This document shows positions 14,078-19,388 of a DNA stretch of 19,388 nt, one piece after another. Position 1 is the first letter of the stretch, and every line of letters begins with the position of its first letter. Source of the stretch: GCA-2861595 sp035525365 (GTDB lineage Bacteria; Actinomycetota; Acidimicrobiia; Acidimicrobiales; GCA-2861595); the NCBI GenBank assembly GCA_035525365.1, contig DATLEK010000041.1, positions 1 to 19,388 of the forward strand, given 5' to 3'. The position numbers and the translations under genes were made by a program. The notes beneath the pieces were generated by a model. It made no database searches. It worked only from the letters and a program-made list of their open reading frames with translations, and was not told the origin of the DNA.

Positions 14078-15772
14078 ATGTTCGGAAAGGTCGAGCTGCG
14101 AGGGTTGCGGGAGAAGGTGGGCGAGTTCGCCGCCGGCTTCGATCCTGCTTTGGTGAGCCCGGCACAGGCCAATGTCATGGTCGACGACGCCGCGGCCATC
14201 GAGAAGATGGCGGCCACGGTCAAGGCCCTTCTCGCCGCCAGGGTGGCAGTGACCGAGGTCGCCACCCGAGAGGGTGACAAGACCCCCGCCCATGCCCTGG
14301 CCCGGAAGACGGGCACCACGGTGGGCAAGGCGGCCGATGCCATCCGCACCGGCAAGCGCCTGGCCAAGCAGCCCAAGCTCGATGCCGCTGCCCGGGAAGG
14401 AAAGGTCTCTCCCGAGCAGGCCGCGGCGATCTCCGACGCAACTGAAGCCGACCCTGGCGCCGAGGAACGACTGCTGAACCAGGCCGAGCATTCGACCCTG
14501 CTCGAGCTGCGCAACGAGTGCGAGCGCACCAAGGCGGCCGCGGACAAAGACGCTGAAGAGCGACGCCGGCGCATTCTCGCGGCCCGCTTCGCCCGCCGGC
14601 GCAACTGTCCCGACGGATCGGCCGAGATCCTGTTCCGCTCCACCATCGAGCAGGTGGCCGAGCTCTGGAGCGTGATCTCCGCCTACGCCACCCAGGCCTT
14701 CAACCTGGCCCGACTAGAGGGCCGCCACGAGCCGGCCCAGGCCTATGCCGCCGACGGGATGCTGGCCATGGCCCGTGCCGCGGTCCTTGCAACATGGGCA
14801 CCAACAGGCCGCTCCGATGAGGCCTCGACCGGTACCGCGGCACACAACGGGAACGGCATTGCCGACGAGCCTGCGTCGGCCACCGGCGGTGGAGGCCACG
14901 CCGCCGACCCTTTCGGCGGTGACGGGGCGAGCCGCGCTGATGACCTGGGCGGTCTCTTTGGCACCGGCGGCGGAGGCAGCGACTGCGGCTCCGGCAGTCC
15001 TGCCGGCGGTGATGGCGGGAGCAGCGCCGGCGACCAGGGCGGTCTCTTCGGCGGTGACCCCGGAGGCGACGACACGGGTCCCGGTGGCGGCGGCGGTGGA
15101 AGTGCTGGTAACGCATGGGGTCGCCCCGGCGCCGGCGTCACCAGTGTGCCCGCGCCCGCCGGCCCGGCGCCTGCGCCGCCGCCTGTCCCTGGTCCCCCAC
15201 CGGTCCGCCGGCGCCCGCCATCTCCCACTCGCATCGTGGTACGCATCGATTGGGACGCGCTGGTGCGCGGGTGGGTGAGTGGCGACGAGACGTGCGAGAT
15301 CGCCGGACTGGGCCAGGTGGCGGTGTCGGTGGTGCGCTCCATGATCGAGACCGAAGACCCGTTCCTGGCTGCGGTGGTCACCCGTGGCAAGGACGTGGTG
15401 AACGTGGCCCACCTGGGCCGAAGACCCAGCGCCCATCAGCTCAGCGCCCTCGACTGGCTGGCTCCCACCTGCCGGCGAGAGGGCTGCGACGCCACCGTGG
15501 GTCTCGAGAACGACCACCGCCACGCCTGGGCGGCCACCCGCATCACCCTGCTGGAGTGGATCGACCGCCTCTGTCCCCACGACCACGACTTGAAGACCTA
15601 CGAAGGGTGGGCCCTGGTCGACGGAACCGGGAAGAGACCGCTCGTCCCTCCAGAGGACCCCCGTCACCCCCGCCACACCAGGGCCGCCCGGCCGCCGCCG
15701 GCGAGCCTGCCGCGGGCAGTCGACGATGCGCCGGCTTCAACTGTCGACGGCTCCCTGGCCGCCCTCCGCTGA
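14078..15772 (+). CDS. DUF222/HNH endonuclease-like protein (13E12 family type)
   Basis: The 564-residue product has the build of the actinobacterial DUF222-HNH proteins. A helical, charged N-terminal domain (about 1-240) includes a long Glu/Arg/Ala helix (145-172). A Gly-rich linker (about 265-345) carries two GGLFG copies, followed by a Pro-rich linker (355-383). A C-terminal domain ends in an HNH-like site: Cys465 and Cys470, ENDHRHAW (477-484), then Cys499, His501 and His503, which should bind a metal. Families like this occur in many copies per genome in actinobacteria; their role is not known, with mobile or defence functions suspected. The ATG at 14078 is chosen because coding character begins there and the upstream part of the frame lies inside hsdR. 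It follows hsdR by 34 bp. Confidence 0.82.
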   Translation: MFGKVELRGLREKVGEFAAGFDPALVSPAQANVMVDDAAAIEKMAATVKALLAARVAVTEVATREGDKTPAHALARKTGTTVGKAADAIRTGKRLAKQPKLDAAAREGKVSPEQAAAISDATEADPGAEERLLNQAEHSTLLELRNECERTKAAADKDAEERRRRILAARFARRRNCPDGSAEILFRSTIEQVAELWSVISAYATQAFNLARLEGRHEPAQAYAADGMLAMARAAVLATWAPTGRSDEASTGTAAHNGNGIADEPASATGGGGHAADPFGGDGASRADDLGGLFGTGGGGSDCGSGSPAGGDGGSSAGDQGGLFGGDPGGDDTGPGGGGGGSAGNAWGRPGAGVTSVPAPAGPAPAPPPVPGPPPVRRRPPSPTRIVVRIDWDALVRGWVSGDETCEIAGLGQVAVSVVRSMIETEDPFLAAVVTRGKDVVNVAHLGRRPSAHQLSALDWLAPTCRREGCDATVGLENDHRHAWAATRITLLEWIDRLCPHDHDLKTYEGWALVDGTGKRPLVPPEDPRHPRHTRAARPPPASLPRAVDDAPASTVDGSLAALR

Positions 15773-15806
15773 CTCGCCCGCCGTTCGGCGCCAGGTTCCG
15801 CCGCTG

Positions 15807-15812
15807 TAGCCT
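15807..15812 (+). promoter_or_regulatory. possible -10 box TAGCCT of the purN operon
   Basis: TAGCCT fits TANNNT and ends seven bases before the GTG start of purN at 15820. No ribosome site lies between. No good -35 is seen. It would drive purN-purH-folD as a leaderless message. Confidence 0.35.
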
Positions 15813-15819
15813 CCCCGAG

Positions 15820-16374
15820 GTGGAGGGGATCGCTGTCCTGGCGTCTGGCAGCGGGACGATCCTGGAGGCGATCCTGGAGGAGGGGATTCCGGTTTCTGTG
15901 GTGGTCGTCGACCGGCCTTGCCGCGCCGTCGACGTGGCGGATGGCGCCGGCGTCAGTGCCGTGCTCGTCCAGCGCCCGAGCTTCGGCGCCGGCTTCGACC
16001 GCTTGGCCTTCACCCACGCCGTGCTCGACGCCCTCGCCCCCTACGCGCCGAGTCTGGTGGCGATGGCCGGCTTCGGCACGGTCCTGGAGAAGCCGCTGTT
16101 CGACACCTATCCCGACCGGGTCCTCAACACCCACCCGGCCTTGTTGCCCGCCTTTCCCGGCTGGCACGCGGTGGAGGACGCCCTGGCTGCCGGCGTCAAG
16201 GTCACCGGCTGCACCGTGCATCTGGCCACCGTCGACGTCGACGCCGGTCCGATACTCGCCCAGGAAGCCGTTCCCGTCCTGGACGGTGACACGGCGGCGT
16301 CGCTCCACGAGCGCATCAAGGACGTGGAGAGACGCCTGTACCCCCAGACCATCCGGGAGCTCATCGGATCATGA
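15820..16374 (+). CDS. purN: phosphoribosylglycinamide formyltransferase (GAR transformylase)
   Basis: PurN moves a formyl group from 10-formyl-tetrahydrofolate to GAR, the third step of purine synthesis. The 184-residue protein starts EGIAVLASGSGTILEAILEE, the phosphate-binding start of the family (usually SGSGSNLQA; the Asn is replaced here by Ile). The catalytic residues are present: Asn103 and His105 in VLNTHPALLPAFPG, and Asp141 in VDVDAGPILAQ. Length is slightly short of the usual 190-200. The GTG at 15820 is the only start near the conserved N-terminus; the same frame is open far upstream but only as an off-frame reading of the HNH gene. Its TGA overlaps the purH ATG (ATGA, 16371-16374), so the two are translationally coupled. 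Confidence 0.93.
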   Translation: MEGIAVLASGSGTILEAILEEGIPVSVVVVDRPCRAVDVADGAGVSAVLVQRPSFGAGFDRLAFTHAVLDALAPYAPSLVAMAGFGTVLEKPLFDTYPDRVLNTHPALLPAFPGWHAVEDALAAGVKVTGCTVHLATVDVDAGPILAQEAVPVLDGDTAASLHERIKDVERRLYPQTIRELIGS

Positions 16375-17894
16375 CCTCGCCTCGCCGTGCCCTCCTCTCG
16401 GTTTACGACAAGACCGGCCTGGAGGCGCTGGCCTCAGGTCTGGTGTCGCTGGGCTTCGAACTCGTCTCCAGCGGCGGCACCTCCGCTGCCCTGGCCGAAG
16501 CGGGAATCGCCCACACCGCGGTGGAGGCGGTGACCGGCGCTCCCGAGATGCTGGGCGGCCGGGTCAAGACCCTGCACCCCAGGATCCATGGCGGCATCCT
16601 GGCCGACCGCACCAAGCCCGAGCACGACGCCGACCTCGCCGCCCAGGGCATCGCGCCCATCGACCTGGTCGTGTGCAACCTCTATCCGTTCGCGGCCAAG
16701 CCGTCGATCGAGATGATCGACGTCGGCGGGCCCACCATGGTGCGGGCCGCGGCCAAGAACCACGGATCGGTGGGAGTGGTGGTCGACCCTGCCGACTACG
16801 GGCCGGTTCTCGACGAGCTGCGCCGCGATGGAGAGCTGTCCGAGGAGACCCGCCGGCGCCTGGCCAGGGCCGCCTTCGCCCACACCGCCGCCTACGACGC
16901 GGCCATTGTCTCGTGGTTCGACGCCGGCGGCGCCGGCGGTGAAACCGAGGTGCTGCCCCCCACCATCCACCTGGCCCTCGAGCGGACCGAGCCGCCCCTC
17001 CGCTACGGCGAGAACCCCCACCAGCAGGGTGCCCGCTACCGGCGCACCGGCGAGCCGGGCTGGTGGGACGGCGCCATTCAGCACGGCGGCAAGGCCCTCT
17101 CCTACCTCAACCTCTACGACACCGAGGCGGCGTGGCGGCTGGTCCACGACGTGGGTGGCGAGCCGGCCGTGGCCATCATCAAGCACGCCAACCCGTGCGG
17201 CCTGGCGGTGGCGGCCGACATCACCACCGCCTACCAACTGGCCCACGAATGCGATCCCCGGTCGGCCTTCGGCGGAATCGTGGCCGCCAACCGGCCCGTC
17301 CCTCTCGACCTGGCCGTGGCGCTGGCGCCGATCTTCACCGAGGTCATCATCGCGCCCGCTTACGAGCCCGAGGCGCTGGCTCTCCTGCTGACCAAGAAGA
17401 ACCTGCGGGTGCTCGAGGCCCATCTGCCGGATGCCCTGCCCCTCGACCTTCGTCAGCTGGGAGTGGCGTTCCTGGCCCAGGAGCCCCGGCACCTCGAATC
17501 GGCTCGTGCCGACTGGCGGGTGGTGACCAAGATCCAGCCCACCGACGGGCAGTGGCGCGACGCCGAGCTGGCGTGGCGGGTCGTGGCCCACGTGAAGTCG
17601 AACGCCATCGTGCTCGTCGCCGGCGGCCAGGCCGTGGGCATCGGCGCCGGCCAGCAGAATCGGGTGGAGTCGGGCGAGATCGCTGCGTCGAAGGCCGCCG
17701 GCCGGGCCAAGGGCGGCGCCTGCGCGAGCGACGCCTTCTATCCCTTCCGAGACGGTGTCGACGCCGCCGTGGGTGCCGGCGTCGGCGTGGTCATCCAGCC
17801 CGGCGGCTCCCTGCGGGACGACGAGGTGATCGCCGCCGCCGACGACCACGGCATCGCCATGGTCTTCACCGGCGAGCGCCAGTTCTTCCACTGA
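16371..17894 (+). CDS. purH: bifunctional AICAR transformylase / IMP cyclohydrolase
   Basis: PurH formylates AICAR with 10-formyl-THF and closes the ring to IMP, the last two steps of purine synthesis. The 507-residue protein is full length. The cyclohydrolase (MGS-like) domain covers about 1-195: ALLSVYDKTGLEALA, VSSGGTSAAL, KTLHPRIHGGILADR (66-80) and VCNLYPF. The transformylase domain follows: RYGENPHQQGARY (211-223), KALSYLNLYDTEAAW, the catalytic IIKHANPCG with Lys271-His272, and DPRSAFGGIVA. It closes with VKSNAIVLV, GAGQQNRVESGEIA, SDAFYPFRD and TGERQFFH. It overlaps purN by four bases and folD by one (TGATG at 17892-17896). Confidence 0.96.
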   Translation: MTSPRRALLSVYDKTGLEALASGLVSLGFELVSSGGTSAALAEAGIAHTAVEAVTGAPEMLGGRVKTLHPRIHGGILADRTKPEHDADLAAQGIAPIDLVVCNLYPFAAKPSIEMIDVGGPTMVRAAAKNHGSVGVVVDPADYGPVLDELRRDGELSEETRRRLARAAFAHTAAYDAAIVSWFDAGGAGGETEVLPPTIHLALERTEPPLRYGENPHQQGARYRRTGEPGWWDGAIQHGGKALSYLNLYDTEAAWRLVHDVGGEPAVAIIKHANPCGLAVAADITTAYQLAHECDPRSAFGGIVAANRPVPLDLAVALAPIFTEVIIAPAYEPEALALLLTKKNLRVLEAHLPDALPLDLRQLGVAFLAQEPRHLESARADWRVVTKIQPTDGQWRDAELAWRVVAHVKSNAIVLVAGGQAVGIGAGQQNRVESGEIAASKAAGRAKGGACASDAFYPFRDGVDAAVGAGVGVVIQPGGSLRDDEVIAAADDHGIAMVFTGERQFFH

Positions 17895-18754
17895 TGGCGC
17901 CGGCGCAGCTTCTGGACGGCGACGCCTTCCTGGCTTCGGTCAAGGCAGATCTCGCCGACCGGATCGAGTCCCTCATCGACCGCGGCATCACACCAGGCCT
18001 CGGGACCATCCTGGTGGGCGACGACCCGAACAGCGCCTCCTATGTGGGCCGCAAGCACCGCAACTGTGAGGAGCTGGGCATCGCCTCGTTCCACCAGGCT
18101 CTCCCTGCCGGCGCCACCCAGGCCGAGGTGCATGCCGCCATCGACGCCTTCAACGCCGATCCCGCGGTGGACGCCTTCCTGGTCCAGCTCCCCCTGCCGG
18201 CGGGGCTGAACGAGGAGGCGGCCCTCCTGCGGGTCGACCCCGACAAGGACGTGGACGGGCTGCACCCGGTGAACCTCGGCCGCCTGGTGATGGGCGTGCC
18301 GGCGCCGGTGGCCTGCACTCCCGCCGGGATCCAGGCCCTCCTCGTCCACCACGGTGTGGAGATCGCCGGGCGCCACGTGGTCATCGTCGGCCGCGGCCTC
18401 ACCATCGGCCGGCCGCTGGCCCTCCTGCTGGCCCTCAAACGACCCGGGGCCAACGCCGCCGTAACCGTCGTCCACACGGGCGTCGCCGACCTCGGCATTT
18501 ACACCCGGCAGGCGGACATCCTGGTCGCCGCCGCCGGCTTCCCGTCGATCATCATCCCCGACATGGTCAAGCCCGGGGCGGCTGTGGTCAGCGCCGGCAT
18601 CACCTGGGAGGGCAAGCGCCTGGTGCCCGACGTGGACGAGTCGGTGGCCGAGGTGGCCGGGTGGATCACGCCCCGCCTGGGCGGCGTCGGTCCCACGACG
18701 ATCGCCATGCTTCTGCGCAACGCCGTCGACTCGGCCGAACGCCACCACGCCTGA
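17894..18754 (+). CDS. folD: methylenetetrahydrofolate dehydrogenase / methenyltetrahydrofolate cyclohydrolase
   Basis: FolD interconverts 5,10-methylene-, 5,10-methenyl- and 10-formyl-THF, so it supplies the formyl donor used by PurN and PurH. The 286-residue protein has the catalytic pair Tyr50 and Lys54 (SASYVGRKHRNCEELGI), VQLPLP (97-102), DKDVDGLHPVN with Asp121, and VACTPAGIQALL. The nucleotide-binding loop VIVGRGLTIGRPLALLL (164-180) has GRGLTIGRP in place of the common GRSxIVGxP, a form I know from actinobacteria. It ends ITPRLGGVGPTTIAMLLRN. The ATG shares its A with the stop of purH, so the two are coupled. An intergenic gap of 187 bases before metF holds two inverted repeats. Confidence 0.95.
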   Translation: MAPAQLLDGDAFLASVKADLADRIESLIDRGITPGLGTILVGDDPNSASYVGRKHRNCEELGIASFHQALPAGATQAEVHAAIDAFNADPAVDAFLVQLPLPAGLNEEAALLRVDPDKDVDGLHPVNLGRLVMGVPAPVACTPAGIQALLVHHGVEIAGRHVVIVGRGLTIGRPLALLLALKRPGANAAVTVVHTGVADLGIYTRQADILVAAAGFPSIIIPDMVKPGAAVVSAGITWEGKRLVPDVDESVAEVAGWITPRLGGVGPTTIAMLLRNAVDSAERHHA

Positions 18755-18781
18755 GCTGAGAGTCCGGCGCAGAACTACTCG

Positions 18782-18814
18782 GTTAGTAAAGGACAACAGC
18801 TATCCTTTACTAAC
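18782..18814. repeat. perfect 12-bp palindrome between folD and metF
   Basis: GTTAGTAAAGGA (18782-18793) and TCCTTTACTAAC (18803-18814) are exact reverse complements around a nine-base centre. The arms are A/T-rich in a very G/C-rich region. No T tract follows on either strand, so it is a poor intrinsic terminator. It looks more like an operator for a dimeric regulator of metF (start 128 bases downstream), or an mRNA hairpin protecting the folD 3' end. Confidence 0.8.
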
Positions 18815-18895
18815 ACGACTGGCAGTGGAGGAAGCGGCCGCGGTTTACTTCGTGGCTCGTGCGAGGCGGATCTCCGGACTGTGCTCACCGCTTGA

Positions 18896-18923
18896 GGCGA
18901 GCCCGAGTTCGGCCGGGCTTGCC
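18896..18923 (+). repeat. GC-rich hairpin just upstream of metF
   Basis: GGCGAGCCCG (18896-18905) pairs with CGGGCTTGCC (18914-18923) over ten pairs including one G-U, around an eight-base loop. It ends 18 bases before the metF ATG. No run of T follows. It could end transcripts from folD or, if metF is transcribed from further upstream, act as a leader hairpin. Confidence 0.45.
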
Positions 18924-18927
18924 CGCC

Positions 18928-18933
18928 TAGGCT
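18928..18933 (+). promoter_or_regulatory. possible -10 box TAGGCT of metF
   Basis: TAGGCT fits TANNNT and ends eight bases before the ATG at 18942. There is no ribosome site between them. The spacing is the same as before pheA. No -35 element is clear. Confidence 0.35.
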
Positions 18934-18941
18934 CGTCGCAG

Positions 18942-19388
18942 ATGGCCCGCATCGCCGATCTCCTCGCCGCCGGGCCCACCTACTCGTTCGAGTTCTTCCC
19001 GCCCCGCACGCCCGAGGCGGAAAAGGTGCTGGCCCAGGCACTCGAGGAGCTGGAGCCGCTGCGCCCGTCGTTCGTGTCCGTCACCTACGGCGCCGGCGGG
19101 TCCACCCGGGAGCGCACCCACGACATCGTGCTGCGCATCAACAGGGAAACGTCGATGACGGCCATGGCCCACCTCACCTGCGCCGGCCACACCAGAGCGG
19201 AGCTCACCGACATCGTCACCGGCTATGGGGCCGAGGGTCTGGAGAACATCCTGGCTCTGGCCGGCGACCCGCCGGCCGCTCCGGCCGCGACCACCGCTCC
19301 GGCCACGACCGCCGCTGGCGAGGCCGAACAGCCGCCACCGTCCGCCGACTTCCGCTACGCCGCCGAGGTGGTGGAGCTCGTCGGTTCC
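18942..19388 (+). CDS. metF: 5,10-methylenetetrahydrofolate reductase (partial, N-terminal 149 residues)
   Basis: MetF reduces 5,10-methylene-THF to 5-methyl-THF for methionine synthesis, using FAD. The gene runs off the window. Family blocks are YSFEFFPPRTPEAEKVL (14-30), FVSVTYGAGGSTRERT (44-59), AHLTCAGHTRAEL (76-88) and GLENILALAGDPP (99-111). The usual motif is LALRGDPP; here the Arg, which faces FAD in the E. coli enzyme, is Ala107, while Asp109 is kept. A Pro/Ala/Thr-rich stretch (about 112-136) then enlarges the loop before FRYAAEVVELV; most relatives have a shorter linker there. The ATG is chosen because it gives the expected N-terminus and follows a TANNNT box by eight bases. It belongs with folD functionally but has a 187-base gap, so it may be its own unit. 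Confidence 0.9.
   Translation, partial: MARIADLLAAGPTYSFEFFPPRTPEAEKVLAQALEELEPLRPSFVSVTYGAGGSTRERTHDIVLRINRETSMTAMAHLTCAGHTRAELTDIVTGYGAEGLENILALAGDPPAAPAATTAPATTAAGEAEQPPPSADFRYAAEVVELVGS

Noticed and set aside
11026..14646. A 1206-codon open frame on the minus strand across hsdR and the start of the HNH gene
   Set aside because: It mirrors the codon phase of the plus-strand genes, is rich in Gly, His, Val and Gln with no domain I recognise, and hsdR on the other strand has every expected motif. Long antisense frames are normal at this G/C content.
14954..15115. Gly-rich DNA repeats in the HNH gene as a tandem repeat or CRISPR-like array
   Set aside because: The repeats are irregular, in frame and encode a flexible linker; there are no constant spacers.
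15115..15819. Upstream extension of the purN frame by about 235 codons
   Set aside because: Arg/Pro-rich off-frame reading of the HNH gene; family sequence begins at the GTG at 15820.
16434..17891. A 485-codon open frame on the minus strand across purH
   Set aside because: Shadow of purH, whose plus-strand protein is complete and well conserved.

Overview
The window looks like chromosome of a high-GC actinobacterium. The G/C-rich third codon positions, many GTG/TTG starts, starts with a TANNNT box only 6-9 nt upstream (leaderless style), a DUF222-type HNH protein and a purN-purH-folD-metF order all fit. A member of the Acidimicrobiia is my guess, but that is inference.

Layout. 1-2340: an accessory stretch with weaker codon bias. 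It holds a possible small ORF, a frameshifted unknown gene, a wHTH-nucleotidyltransferase (MNT) gene and a HEPN-like gene that meet tail to tail with a 12-bp overlap, and a scrap of a phosphoribosyltransferase. 2342-6366: ordinary chromosome. A membrane-anchored protein with a CARDB-like end abuts larC; larB-larC run leftward (nickel-pincer cofactor synthesis); pheA (prephenate dehydratase) diverges from larB across 22 bp; tRNA-Ser(UGA) follows. 6367-10702: a gene graveyard directly downstream of the tRNA. It contains an NlpC/P60 C-terminal scrap, a vapBC-type toxin-antitoxin pair whose toxin C-terminus is frameshifted, a chimera of an internally deleted succinate dehydrogenase flavoprotein and an FtsX-type permease fragment, a transhydrogenase-like gene cut off after about 171 codons, a complete IS1380-family insertion sequence (16-bp perfect inverted repeats, 5-bp flanking repeat), and the last 43 codons of a type I specificity subunit (hsdS). 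10699-15772: an intact-looking type I restriction subunit hsdR with no hsdM and almost no hsdS beside it, then a DUF222/HNH endonuclease-like gene. 15820-19388: housekeeping purN-purH-folD in overlapping order, then metF, which runs off the window.

How the genes work together. PurN and PurH carry out formyl-tetrahydrofolate-dependent purine steps; FolD supplies 10-formyl-THF; MetF draws 5,10-methylene-THF toward methionine. This is a one-carbon cluster. A perfect 12-bp palindrome and a GC-rich hairpin sit between folD and metF and may set metF apart in regulation. LarB and LarC belong to one cofactor pathway, but larE is not in the window. The region from the tRNA to hsdR looks like repeated insertion, deletion and decay.

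I found no clearly new system. The best leads are the convergent MNT/HEPN pair, the IS1380 copy whose two flanks belong to unrelated genes despite a matching 5-bp repeat, the sdhA-permease chimera, and the palindrome before metF.
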